Below, piece after piece: positions 8,311 through 15,643 of a stretch of DNA of 64,000 nt. The number at the start of each line of letters is the position of its first letter. The stretch's first letter is position 1. A model generated the notes under the pieces. That model had not been told where the DNA came from, did no database searches, and saw only the letters and a list, made by a program, of their open reading frames with translations. This DNA comes from Thiocapsa imhoffii (GTDB lineage Bacteria; Pseudomonadota; Gammaproteobacteria; Chromatiales; Chromatiaceae): NCBI RefSeq assembly GCF_016583985.1, contig NZ_NRSD01000005.1, positions 178,176 to 242,175 on the forward strand. Direction: 5' to 3'. The translations under genes were made by a program, and so were the position numbers.

Positions 8311-8393
8311 TTGAGTTCACTGCCTATCGGCTTTGAACCTATCGAGGTTTCGGCCGCTGAACCCGCGTAGCGAATCAGCGGCCTTTGTTTTTT
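8311..8393 (+). ncRNA. Candidate ~80-nt small RNA in the defence island
   Basis: The stretch begins 7 bases after a TTGACA-16-TACACT promoter and ends in a terminator with a perfect 9-bp stem and a T-run. It holds a small hairpin (GAACC/GGTTT around 8335-8352) before the terminator stem and no ribosome-binding site with an open frame. It matches no RNA family I recognise. It could be a regulatory or antisense RNA for the flanking minus-strand operons. No direct evidence of transcription is available. Confidence 0.4.
8352..8392 (+). terminator. Rho-independent terminator, plus strand
   Basis: Perfect 9-bp stem GGCCGCTGA (8352-8360) with TCAGCGGCC (8375-8383), then tttgtttttt. The T-run lies only on the plus-strand side, so it ends a plus transcript even though all flanking genes are on the minus strand. 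Confidence 0.65.
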
Positions 8394-8404
8394 CTGGGCT
8401 GCCA

Positions 8405-8875
8405 TCACAGGCCACCTCCCAGCAGGCGCAGGCACGCTGCCCGTGACCATATCGGCGAACTTCTGATCTTCCCGATGCTGCTGTCGGCCTGGTAACAGGT
8501 CACGAAGTTGGCTTTCAGTGAACCATCCTGCTTCAGTCCCATCGCGACCACGACGACGAAATCCTCGTAGACGACGGCCACGCGGCGCGTTGCATCGTAC
8601 CGTCTTGACGCCTTATCCCAGCCTTCGAACAGCGCGGCCGTGGGGTGCTCCAGGGTCGCTTTGATCCAATCGATGCGCTGTGCGCGCACCGGGGAAAAGA
8701 CATCCTTGCGACCATCCCGCGCCGTGCTCTCGTAGAACATGTGGCCAAATTTGCCTACACCGAAGTACACGCGGATGCCGTCAAAAGTCTGGATGTTGCC
8801 CCGGCAGTAGACTCGCTCGTAATGCGAGCTGTATTCAGCGACCGTGGCGTAGTGAACAAGAGGCGGTAACGCCAT
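8405..8875 (-). CDS. DUF3800-partner protein, possible RNase-like fold
   Basis: 156 residues, start ATG overlapping the DUF3800 stop as TAATG. Conserved-looking features are a compact core FGHMFYESTARDG, RAQRIDWIKATL, GWDKASRRY and VVVVAMG. This resembles proteins of the barnase/EndoU/RelE-like (PBECR) class often paired with DUF3800 genes. The His and Arg residues in the core would be candidates for catalysis. The assignment rests on pattern memory and is tentative. Operon position suggests joint action with DUF3800. Confidence 0.6.
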   Translation of the reverse strand: MALPPLVHYATVAEYSSHYERVYCRGNIQTFDGIRVYFGVGKFGHMFYESTARDGRKDVFSPVRAQRIDWIKATLEHPTAALFEGWDKASRRYDATRRVAVVYEDFVVVVAMGLKQDGSLKANFVTCYQADSSIGKIRSSPIWSRAACLRLLGGGL

Positions 8876-9573
8876 TACCAGCCTCCCTGCAGGCGAATCT
8901 TGAAGATGTTGAACTTCTCTTCGCCCTTGTGGGTCGGGGCGAGCGTTCGGCCCAGCGCTGATTCGAGACGTTGGACGACGGCGGCCTTGGCCGTGCCGTC
9001 ACGCAGCGTGTCGTTGATGCGGCTGCTGGCCGCACCCAGCAATAAATCGCACAACTGGATCAATACCACTTCATGGGACGGCAGCGATTGGATGCCGTCG
9101 ATACTCGACGTGAGATTCGCGCGTGCAAGACATCTAGCCAGTACAGGCAGCCGCTTCGGGTCGCGGTTGCTCTTGACGTCGCAGAAGATCCGGTAGGCGT
9201 TGAAGTCCAGAATCCAGTGATGCAGCAGCTGGTAATAGAACTTGTAGAAGCCCAGCTCGCCGTCGTTGTCGTGCAGAGCAAGATTGAGCTGGGTTCGATC
9301 AACGGCAATGCAGCGGAAACGCAGATTGTCGCCATAGGCGAAGAACAGATCGATCAGTTCGACGTAAAAATCGCGGCGGTTGGGCGACACCTTGCTCCAC
9401 TTGATCTCGCCCCAAGCTTGGTGACGTTCCCGCAGCGCGCCGACGCGTGATTTGATTTCGTTGCGCAATTCCTCGGGTAGCCAGAGGCTGCCGATCATGA
9501 GGTGTCGTGCACGCGGATTCGCGGATGTCAGTACATCCGGATTGGCTTCGTCGCAATACACCTCGAACTTCAT
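8875..9573 (-). CDS. DUF3800 domain protein
   Basis: 232 residues with the DUF3800 hallmarks: an N-terminal strand with acidic residues (FEVYCDEANPD), EIKWSKVSPN, an acidic FCDVKSNRDPKR strand in the middle and QLCDLLLGAASSRIN late, consistent with an RNase H-like acidic active site. DUF3800 genes are common in defence islands and on prophages, with unproven function. A GAGAGGA Shine-Dalgarno precedes the ATG. It sits between a winged-helix regulator (16-base gap) and the 156-residue partner (TAATG overlap). Confidence 0.85.
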   Translation of the reverse strand: MKFEVYCDEANPDVLTSANPRARHLMIGSLWLPEELRNEIKSRVGALRERHQAWGEIKWSKVSPNRRDFYVELIDLFFAYGDNLRFRCIAVDRTQLNLALHDNDGELGFYKFYYQLLHHWILDFNAYRIFCDVKSNRDPKRLPVLARCLARANLTSSIDGIQSLPSHEVVLIQLCDLLLGAASSRINDTLRDGTAKAAVVQRLESALGRTLAPTHKGEEKFNIFKIRLQGGW

Positions 9574-9589
9574 CGTTGTTCCTCTCAGG

Positions 9590-9922
9590 TCAATCCAGCA
9601 CGATCAGAAACTCGGTGGCCAGTGCCTCCGGGCGCACGGCGCGGGTGTCCGGGCTGCGGTGCATCTTGACCAGACCATGGCGCTCCAAATGACGCAGGGT
9701 GCGCGACAGGTTGCTGGCCGCTCGACCGGACCATTCGGCCAGCTCCAACACGGTGCGTGGTTGGCGCTCGCGCATCAGGCGCAGCAGCGCGCGATTTTCG
9801 TCCGACAGCAGGCTGGCCAACTGCCGCCAGGAATCGAACCAGACGGTAGGCTCGGGGTCAGTGGCGCCATCGCCTGCTCGGTGGCGGGGTTTGGCCGGAC
9901 GGATGCCAATCACTGTGCGCAT
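9590..9922 (-). CDS. Winged-helix DNA-binding regulator (MarR/HVO_A0114-like)
   Basis: 110 residues. The centre has a helix-turn-helix (LELAEWSGRAASNLSRTLRHLERHGLV) and a short wing (KMHRSPDTRAVRPEA). The layout matches small ArsR/MarR-like regulators that head toxin-antitoxin-type operons. It is the first gene of the DUF3800 operon and has a GAGGA ribosome-binding site. A palindrome overlaps its probable promoter, suggesting autoregulation. Confidence 0.8.
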   Translation of the reverse strand: MRTVIGIRPAKPRHRAGDGATDPEPTVWFDSWRQLASLLSDENRALLRLMRERQPRTVLELAEWSGRAASNLSRTLRHLERHGLVKMHRSPDTRAVRPEALATEFLIVLD

Positions 9923-9962
9923 GCTGGGGTTCCTCGTTGTGATTCCGAGATGCTATCACGCG

Positions 9963-9975
9963 AGCATATTATGCT
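9963..9975 (-). promoter_or_regulatory. Palindrome agcatattatgct over the regulator promoter
   Basis: Five-base arms AGCAT/ATGCT around an AT core, 41 bases upstream of the regulator start, containing a TAATAT -10-like hexamer on the minus strand. Possible operator for the winged-helix protein. AT-rich relative to its surroundings. Confidence 0.35.
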
Positions 9976-10136
9976 TCACCGTCGGATCTCGAAGTGCAAT
10001 CCGTAAACCCCGCAAACCTCGGTTTGCACCCTGCCGGTAGCGCAATGCCGCGCTCCCGCCCCCCGCATGGCCTTCTGGCCGGGAAGGACCCCTCTCGCCT
10101 GGGGCACCTGCGCGTGCGCCGACCATAACAATAGGG

Positions 10137-10204
10137 GTGACCATCACCATCGTCACGACCATCACGGGTCGAGGCTCAACGTGACTGTGGTGATGGTTGT
10201 GACG
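10137..10204 (+). other. Thr/Ile-rich leader-like mini-ORF with hairpin
   Basis: GTG at 10137 opens 15 codons rich in ACC/ACG and ATC (Thr and Ile) ending in TGA. The second half (10151-10165, cgtcacgaccatcac) pairs with 10190-10204 (gtgatggttgtgacg) over 15 positions, one a G-U pair. The composition resembles the threonine-operon leader peptide, but no thr genes follow and no T-run follows the hairpin. It may be a chance simple-sequence repeat. Confidence 0.3.
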
Positions 10205-10499
10205 GTTGGTTCCTATTGTTTACACCGCTGCAAGCGCAGACATAACCTTGCGCCGGATCATCACGGAGACGGTTCCTGCGGGTGGACTGCGGGGCCGGCC
10301 CGGACAATGCTGCACCGGTACGGATTTGCGTGGACCACGCTGGACCGCCCTCGGTAGACTGTTGGGGAATGAATCCGCATCTGCTCACCCTGGCCCTGAC
10401 CACACCGCTCGAACAACTTCTGGAGTTGCCGAACGCGGTGCGCATTGCCGCCTCTGCCAGGAAGATCTGCGGCGCTTCAGCACCGAGCAGTTGGAGCAG

Positions 10500-11012
10500 A
10501 TGTTGGCCGGCATCGACGCCGTCATCACCGACGCCGTGGCATTGGTGCAGTCCGAGCACGGCAGTGGACAGGTCAGCCGTGGCGAGCAGCGTGACCTGGA
10601 CTGGTTCGTTGATGGTGGCGCCGTGAAGCTCTCGACCTTCATCCCGCTGCAGATTCGCAAGCGCGGCGTGCGCAAGGTGGTGATCCGGCCGGACGGGGAG
10701 AGCGGCAGTTCGACCACCGCACGCGGCCAGTTCGACAGCCCTATGCTGGTCGCGCTGGCGCGGGCCTTCTACTGGCAACAGCTACTCGACGAGGGCGTGG
10801 TGGCCAGTGGCAGCGAGATCGCCCAGCGCGAAGGCTTGCATCACTCGACGGTGAACGAACTGCTGCGCCTGACCCTACTGGAGCCCACCATCATCCAGGC
10901 CATCCTGGCCGGGCAGCAGCCGCGCTGCATGAGTCTGATCTGGTTCCAGCGTAACCCGCTGCCGCTGGACTGGATCGAGCAGCGGCGGGTGGTCGACGGG
11001 TTCGATGCGTAG
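10500..11012 (+). CDS. Recombinase/resolvase-like C-terminal protein, possibly truncated
   Basis: The coding pattern is clear from about 10440 to the stop at 11012. The C-terminus (LVALARAFYWQQLLDEGVVASGSEIA then REGLHHSTVNELLRLTLLEP and a final NPLPLDWIEQRR) is the helix-turn-helix tail common to resolvase-type site-specific recombinases of genomic islands. No serine-recombinase catalytic domain is visible. The frame stays open upstream to 10206, but that part looks non-coding, and a competing ATG frame at 10370 suggests an old frameshift. ATG 10500 is the conservative start. It lies 250 bases from the ssrA 3' end, a classic integration site. Confidence 0.5.
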   Translation: MLAGIDAVITDAVALVQSEHGSGQVSRGEQRDLDWFVDGGAVKLSTFIPLQIRKRGVRKVVIRPDGESGSSTTARGQFDSPMLVALARAFYWQQLLDEGVVASGSEIAQREGLHHSTVNELLRLTLLEPTIIQAILAGQQPRCMSLIWFQRNPLPLDWIEQRRVVDGFDA

Positions 11013-11196
11013 CGGTTTGTCGGCCAATTGGTGGGCATGGTCGACCACGGAAAGGCCGCGCCAAGCCCTTGTAAACGCAGCGTTCGGCCACGCGACTACC
11101 CGCCGGGAAAACAGAGAAAAGAGACTGGGCTGGCCGGGAAATAGGCCGATTCGGCACATCCGAAGGGGATGGCACCCGCAGGGCAAACCCTCGGAA

Positions 11197-11213
11197 CCCC
11201 GCGCTACGCGGGG
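11197..11213. other. Perfect hairpin in the recombinase-ssrA gap
   Basis: CCCCGCG (11197-11203), loop CTA, CGCGGGG (11207-11213). No T-run on either side. It is the only structured element in 11013-11221, which otherwise holds no gene. Confidence 0.4.
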
Positions 11214-11221
11214 ATTCGCGT

Positions 11222-11253
11222 AAAGAAAAAGGGCCTGGAGACGATCCAGACCC
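11222..11253 (-). terminator. Terminator of the tmRNA gene
   Basis: On the minus strand GGGTCTGGA (11253-11245) pairs with TCCAGGCCC (11239-11231) around a 5-base loop, followed by TTTTTCTTT. It begins 8 bases after the tmRNA CCA end. Confidence 0.8.
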
Positions 11254-11260
11254 TTGTGCT

Positions 11261-11620
11261 TGGTGGAGGCGGCGGGAATCGAACCCGCGTCCGCAAGCCC
11301 TCTGCCCTCGGTCCTACATGCTTAGCCCGCTCTATTGTTTTTAGCGTTCCACCGCCCGAGGGGCAGGGCGATTGGTCGGCGATCTCGAATTGGGTTTTAG
11401 TGGTTCAGGTCCGAGCTCCCGTCACCACGATCCTATGTGAGGTTACCCCACGAATCCGTTACCCATAGGCAGGTCACGGTGTGAGGCCCGCTGGGATTAA
11501 GCAGCGAGGGCGTAGTTGTCGTCGTTGGCAACTATTGGTTTGCGGTTGGATTTACGAGGTTACCCGCACCTCGGCATGCACCTTAGGTTTTGCGACCCAC
11601 GTCGAAGCCAAGTCGCCCCC
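11261..11620 (-). ncRNA. ssrA: Transfer-messenger RNA (tmRNA)
   Basis: 360 nt. The 5' end (GGGGGCGACTTGGCTTCGACG) and 3' end (GCGGGTTCGATTCCCGCCGCC then TCCACCA) form the alanyl tRNA-like domain, with CCA encoded. The tag frame on the minus strand at 11529-11497 reads ANDDNYALAA and stops at TAA. tmRNA rescues stalled ribosomes and tags their products for proteolysis. Its protein partner smpB lies directly upstream. The 3' end faces the defence island, and ssrA 3' ends are common island insertion sites. Confidence 0.97.
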
Positions 11621-11667
11621 AAGTCAACAATCCGACACTCTAGCGGATCAGGTGTTCCCCGGCAAGC

Positions 11668-12147
11668 TCATCGCGTCTTAAACAAGCGTTCCTTATCGCG
11701 TTGCCAGTCCCGGTCTTTTTCAGTGTCACGCTTATCGTGCTGCTTCTTGCCCTTCGCTAGGCCGATCTCGAGTTTGGCCCGGCCACGCTTCCAGTACATC
11801 GCGGTGGGCACGAGGGTGTAGCCGGCGCGCTCGGTTTGACCGATGAGGCGGTTGATTTCGCTGCGCTTGAGCAAGAGCTTGCGGGCGCGCGTTGGGTTCG
11901 GTTGTACGTGGGTCGAGGCCGCGGCGAGAGCGGAGATGTGTGCCCCGATCAGGAAGGGCTCGCCTTGCAGGATCTTCACGTAACCTTCCTTAAGCTGGAG
12001 CCGGCCGGCGCGCAGGCTCTTGACCTCCCAGCCCTCGAGCACGATGCCGGCTTCGATGCGTTGCTCGATAAAGTATTCGTGACCAGCCTTTTTGTTCAGG
12101 GCGATCGTGGAACCGCCATCGCCTTTCTTGTGTTTTCCTTTCGCCAT
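11668..12147 (-). CDS. smpB: SsrA-binding protein SmpB
   Basis: 159 residues starting at MAKGKHKK (ATG 12147). An in-frame GTG/ATG upstream at 12198 adds 17 residues not found in the family. The OB-fold body contains [32 protein letters not shown] and the C-terminal basic tail [22 protein letters not shown] that inserts into the ribosome decoding centre. It delivers tmRNA to stalled ribosomes. It sits immediately upstream of ssrA on the same strand. Confidence 0.97.
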   Translation of the reverse strand: MAKGKHKKGDGGSTIALNKKAGHEYFIEQRIEAGIVLEGWEVKSLRAGRLQLKEGYVKILQGEPFLIGAHISALAAASTHVQPNPTRARKLLLKRSEINRLIGQTERAGYTLVPTAMYWKRGRAKLEIGLAKGKKQHDKRDTEKDRDWQRDKERLFKTR

Positions 12148-12198
12148 GGGAAGCTCAGTCGTGTCCGGGGTCGTCAGCAGGGATCGGCCGTGGCGCAA

Positions 12199-12466
12199 CC
12201 GGAGGCGGTGGCGCGGCTGTCTGGTGCCGCCGTCGCGCTCCGCGCGCGGGCGCTGTCTGCGTCGTCATCGGCGCGCACCCGGTCGGGTCCCTGGATCGGA
12301 CGGGGTGGGTTGGACCAATTCGGTCGGGCGGATCCGAAGTGAAGACATTCAGGGCGGATGTGGCTGCACATCATGCCTGTTGAGTGCGAAGTGTAAAGCA
12401 AACGAGGCTTGATTTCCGCGTGGCCTCCAGCTAAATTTAACGGCTCGATTTACTAGGAGAGGTTCG
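12199..12466. other. Divergent intergenic region smpB/tpiA
   Basis: 268 bases without a convincing gene. It carries the divergent 5' regions of smpB and tpiA. A good ribosome-binding site (aggagag, 12451-12457) precedes tpiA. No clear promoter pair or hairpin was found. Confidence 0.5.
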
Positions 12467-13240
12467 ATGCGAAAGCCGCTGATTGCCGGGAATTGGAAGA
12501 TGAACGGCAGCAAAGCCAGCGTGACGACCCTGTTGGAAGGTGTCGTTGGTGGCATGCAGGACCTCTCGAATGTGGATGTCGCCGTGTGCGTCCCGTTTCC
12601 CTACCTCGAACAGAGCGAGCGAATGCTGAAGGGCAGCGCGGTCGCGCTGGGTGCGCAGAATCTCTGCACCGAGTCGGGTGGCGCCTTCACGGGTGAGGTT
12701 TCGGCGTCGATGCTGTTGGATTTCGGATGTCACGTCGTGATCTGCGGACACTCCGAGCGACGCGAATACTATGGCGAGGATGATGCCATCGTCGCTGCAA
12801 AGATCGCGCAAGCCGTTTCCGCCGGTTTGCGACCTATCTTTTGTGTCGGTGAGACGCTGGAGCAGCGACAGCAGGGCGAGACGGATGCCGTGATCGCGGG
12901 TCAGGTCGACGGTGTGATCGAACGCATTGGGATCGAGATCTTCCGTAAGGTCGAGATTGCCTATGAACCTGTGTGGGCAATCGGCACCGGGATGACCGCA
13001 ACACCCGAACAAGCCCAGGACGTGCATGCCTTCATTCGCGCACGCATTGCCGCCCTGGATCCGGAGATTGCGGCAGGGATCCGCATCCTGTACGGCGGCA
13101 GTATGAAGCCGGGGAATGCGTCCGAGCTGCTCGCGCAGCCCGACCTCGATGGGGGCCTCATCGGCGGTGCATCCCTTGATGCAACAGACTTCCTGGCGAT
13201 TTGTCGGGCAGGGGAGCAGTCTGTCGCCTCGGCACGATAG
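12467..13240 (+). CDS. tpiA: Triosephosphate isomerase
   Basis: 257 residues of a TIM barrel interconverting dihydroxyacetone phosphate and glyceraldehyde 3-phosphate in glycolysis, gluconeogenesis and the Calvin cycle. Visible signatures are GNWKMNG with the catalytic Lys (residue ~11), CGHSERR with the catalytic His (~95), AYEPVWAIGTG with the catalytic Glu (~167), and the phosphate-gripping YGGSMKPGNA. A strong ribosome-binding site precedes the ATG. secG follows after 15 bases, the common gammaproteobacterial order tpiA-secG-tRNA-Leu-nuo. Confidence 0.98.
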   Translation: MRKPLIAGNWKMNGSKASVTTLLEGVVGGMQDLSNVDVAVCVPFPYLEQSERMLKGSAVALGAQNLCTESGGAFTGEVSASMLLDFGCHVVICGHSERREYYGEDDAIVAAKIAQAVSAGLRPIFCVGETLEQRQQGETDAVIAGQVDGVIERIGIEIFRKVEIAYEPVWAIGTGMTATPEQAQDVHAFIRARIAALDPEIAAGIRILYGGSMKPGNASELLAQPDLDGGLIGGASLDATDFLAICRAGEQSVASAR

Positions 13241-13255
13241 CGGCGTGAGCGAACC

Positions 13256-13816
13256 ATGCAAACCATACTGACAATTTTCCAGGTCTTTCTCTCGCTCGGG
13301 CTGATCGGTCTGATTCTAATTCAGCACGGTAAGGGCGCGGATGCTGGAGCGGCTTTCGGGAGCGGCGCCTCCGCGACCGTGTTCGGTTCACGCGGATCGG
13401 GGTCCTTCCTGACGCGGGCGACGGCGGTCATGGCCACGATCTTCTTCCTGACCAGCATGGCCCTAGCGTACTACGCGACCAAAGGGTCCGAGCCAGATAC
13501 GATCATGAATCGTGTCGATGATCGGGTGATCCTGATGCCGGATGCCGTCGAGCCGGTATCGGACATTCCAGCGATTCCGGGCGAAGCGATGGACTTCGAG
13601 ACGGACGAGATGATTGACGTGCCATCCGTCCCTGGTGCGGTCGATGATGCGATTGAGACCGAAACCGATGCCGAGGAAAGAGTGCTTGACGCTCCTGTCT
13701 TCGGCGTGGAGGATGTGCGCGAGATCGAGGTCGTTCCTGGCGAACATCTCGACGATGTCGAGGTAATCGTCGAAGACGGTGCCCTCGACCAGCCGGACAT
13801 GGACCGGCCCGAGTGA
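13256..13816 (+). CDS. secG: Preprotein translocase subunit SecG with long acidic tail
   Basis: 186 residues. Two membrane segments (about 4-24 and 55-75) flank the conserved loop LIQHGKGADAGAAFG then GASATVFGSRGSGSFLTRATA, which is typical SecG. SecG assists SecYE during protein export. Usual SecG proteins have 75-150 residues. Here the last ~105 residues form a strongly acidic Pro/Val-rich tail (repeated D, E, VP and IPG) on the side after the second helix. No role is known for it. Confidence 0.93.
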   Translation: MQTILTIFQVFLSLGLIGLILIQHGKGADAGAAFGSGASATVFGSRGSGSFLTRATAVMATIFFLTSMALAYYATKGSEPDTIMNRVDDRVILMPDAVEPVSDIPAIPGEAMDFETDEMIDVPSVPGAVDDAIETETDAEERVLDAPVFGVEDVREIEVVPGEHLDDVEVIVEDGALDQPDMDRPE

Positions 13817-13828
13817 TTGTCCTATTTA

Positions 13829-13913
13829 GCCGACGTGGTGAAATTGGTAGACACGCTATCTTGAGGGGGTAGTGGCGCAAGCCGTGCCAGTTCGAGTCTG
13901 GCCGTCGGCACCA
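13829..13913 (+). tRNA. tRNA-Leu (GAG)
   Basis: 85 nt with a class II variable arm and encoded CCA. Acceptor GCCGACG pairs with CGTCGGC. The anticodon loop UUGAGGG lies within stem CTATC/GGTAG, giving anticodon GAG (reads CUC/CUU). The T arm contains GTTCGAGTC. It lies between secG and the nuo operon. Confidence 0.95.
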
Positions 13914-13922
13914 TTCAAAAGC

Positions 13923-13959
13923 AAACGGCATGCCGCCTCAGTGGCATGCCGTTTTTTTT
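13923..13959 (+). terminator. Rho-independent terminator after tRNA-Leu
   Basis: Stem AACGGCATGCC/GGCATGCCGTT around gcctcagt, followed by eight Ts. It separates the tpiA-secG-tRNA unit from the nuo operon. Confidence 0.92.
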
Positions 13960-14013
13960 GCCAACCAATCCGCGTAAAGATTTGAAAATCCAAATATTTG
14001 AATTGAGTTTGGG

Positions 14014-14043
14014 TTGACACTCTGGCGACGCCTGCTCTAGACT
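14014..14043 (+). promoter_or_regulatory. Sigma-70 promoter of the nuo operon
   Basis: TTGACA at 14014-14019 and TAGACT at 14038-14043, spacing 18, in an AT-richer stretch about 45 bases before the nuoA GTG. It is the only clear promoter before the 15-kb operon. Confidence 0.6.
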
Positions 14044-14088
14044 TCGGCCTCTGCCAGAGGCATCGAATCCGAATTCAAGGGGGAGCTG

Positions 14089-14445
14089 GTGCTCGATAAC
14101 TATCTGCCAATCTTGATTTTTATCATTGTCGGAATCCTGGTTGGCGTGGGTCCGCTGGCGCTGGGATACTTCCTCGGGCCACGTCGTCCAGACGCAGAGA
14201 AAGACTCCCCTTATGAATGTGGGTTTGCGGCATTCGAGAATGCGCGTTTAAAGTTCGACGTACGCTACTACCTGGTTGCGATCCTCTTCATCATCTTCGA
14301 TCTGGAGATCGCGTTTCTCTTCCCGTGGGCCGTGGTACTCGATGAACTTGGTCTGTACGGGTTCTGGGCCATGGTCATCTTTCTGGGAATCCTGGTGGTT
14401 GGGTTCGTCTACGAGTGGAAGAAGGGGGCACTGGAGTGGGAATAG
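14089..14445 (+). CDS. nuoA: NADH-quinone oxidoreductase subunit A
   Basis: 118 residues starting at GTG with a GGGGGAG ribosome-binding site. Three membrane helices are visible (about 5-27, 62-84, 88-108). The hydrophilic loop contains [19 protein letters not shown] with the Cys/Glu signature of the complex I ND3 homologue. It is part of the membrane arm near the quinone site. First gene of nuoA-N, and it overlaps nuoB by 10 bases. Confidence 0.97.
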   Translation: MLDNYLPILIFIIVGILVGVGPLALGYFLGPRRPDAEKDSPYECGFAAFENARLKFDVRYYLVAILFIIFDLEIAFLFPWAVVLDELGLYGFWAMVIFLGILVVGFVYEWKKGALEWE

Positions 14446-14912
14446 AGGGCATTCTCGAAGAAGGCGTCGTCACCACATCCGCCGATCAGCTCATCAACTG
14501 GGCGCGTACCGGGTCCTTGTGGCCCATGACCTTCGGGCTCGCCTGCTGTGCCATTGAGATGATGCATGCCGGGGCGGCACGCTATGATCTCGACCGCTTT
14601 GGAATCATCTTTCGGCCGAGTCCGCGACAGTCGGACGTCATGATCGTCGCCGGGACGCTGGTCAACAAGATGGCCCCGGCCTTGCGCAAGGTTTATGACC
14701 AGATGGCCGAGCCGCGTTGGGTGATATCGATGGGGTCGTGCGCCAACGGCGGCGGCTATTACCACTATTCCTATGCCGTGGTGCGTGGTTGTGATCGTAT
14801 CGTGCCGGTGGATGTCTATGTCCCGGGATGCCCCCCGACGGCGGAAGCCTTGCTCTACGGCATCCTGCAACTCCAGAACAAGATTCGACGCACGAACACC
14901 ATCGCCCGCTGA
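14436..14912 (+). CDS. nuoB: NADH-quinone oxidoreductase subunit B
   Basis: 158 residues from GTG 14436, where the family sequence (GIEGILEEG) begins and a GGGGG motif lies ~8 bases upstream. An ATG at 14415 would add seven unconserved residues. Ligands of the terminal N2 [4Fe-4S] cluster are visible: the tandem Cys pair in LACCAIEMM, the Cys of GSCANGG, and that of PGCPPTAEA. It passes electrons to quinone with NuoD. Confidence 0.97.
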   Translation: MGIEGILEEGVVTTSADQLINWARTGSLWPMTFGLACCAIEMMHAGAARYDLDRFGIIFRPSPRQSDVMIVAGTLVNKMAPALRKVYDQMAEPRWVISMGSCANGGGYYHYSYAVVRGCDRIVPVDVYVPGCPPTAEALLYGILQLQNKIRRTNTIAR

Positions 14913-14929
14913 GAACCGAAGTCTATCCC

Positions 14930-15643
14930 ATGGCAACAGATATCCTGTCCAACCCGGAACGGTTAACCACGCTCGTCAAGGTGCTCGACGGTGCCCTGGC
15001 CGATCACGAACACGAGACCCTGGTCGAGCATGGTGAGGTGACCCTTGTGATTCCGGCGGCGGCCTTACTCGAGGTCGCCTGGATCCTGCGCGATCACCCG
15101 GACCTGCGCTTCGAACAGCTGATCGATCTCTGCGGGGTCGATTACGCGGCTTACGGATCCTCGCAGTGGACGACTGATGACGCCTCCAATACCGGCTTTG
15201 GGCGCGGTGTGGATCGTGATCAAGACTTCGCCCTCGATCATCCGCATCGCTTCGCGGTGGTCTACCATCTGCTGTCGCTGGTACACAACCAACGCGTGCG
15301 GGTGCGGGTCTATGCCGACGGGGCGCAACCGGTGGTGGCATCGATCGTGCCGGTCTGGGCCGCGGCCAATTGGTTCGAGCGTGAAGCCTTCGATCTCTTC
15401 GGGATCCTGTTCAGCGGACACCCGGATCTGCGCCGCATCCTCACCGATTATGGGTTCGTCGGTTATCCCTTCCGTAAGGATTTCCCGCTGTCTGGCCATG
15501 TCGAGATGCGTTATGACCCGGCGCAAGGCCGAGTCATCTATGAGCCTGTATCCATTACTCCGCGTGTCCTGGTGCCGCGTGTCATCCGTGACGATCATCG
15601 TTACGTCGGAACCGCGGTGAGTTCAGAGGCGCCTCATGCCTGA
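14930..15643 (+). CDS. nuoC: NADH-quinone oxidoreductase subunit C
   Basis: 237 residues from ATG 14930. It is the 30-kDa hydrophilic subunit with the signature ERE(A)FDLFGI...[24 protein letters not shown] (about 150-195). It is part of the connecting module of complex I. NuoC and NuoD are separate genes here, unlike the fused form in E. coli. The end overlaps nuoD by 8 bases. Confidence 0.96.
   Translation: MATDILSNPERLTTLVKVLDGALADHEHETLVEHGEVTLVIPAAALLEVAWILRDHPDLRFEQLIDLCGVDYAAYGSSQWTTDDASNTGFGRGVDRDQDFALDHPHRFAVVYHLLSLVHNQRVRVRVYADGAQPVVASIVPVWAAANWFEREAFDLFGILFSGHPDLRRILTDYGFVGYPFRKDFPLSGHVEMRYDPAQGRVIYEPVSITPRVLVPRVIRDDHRYVGTAVSSEAPHA

Noticed and set aside
7959..8450. 163-codon minus-strand frame spanning the hsdM upstream gap
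   Set aside because: Composition is not protein-like, and it overlaps the 5' end of hsdM and the 3' end of the DUF3800 partner gene in other frames.
10137..10204. True threonine operon attenuator
   Set aside because: No thr biosynthesis gene follows and the hairpin lacks a T-run, so it is reported only as leader-like.
1..11000. Retron carrying PtuAB
   Set aside because: No reverse transcriptase or msr/msd-like structure found near ptuAB; plain Septu fits better.
11261..11620. Second attachment-site copy of the ssrA 3' end within the window
   Set aside because: I found no second occurrence of the T-arm/acceptor segment to the left, so no att pair is claimed.
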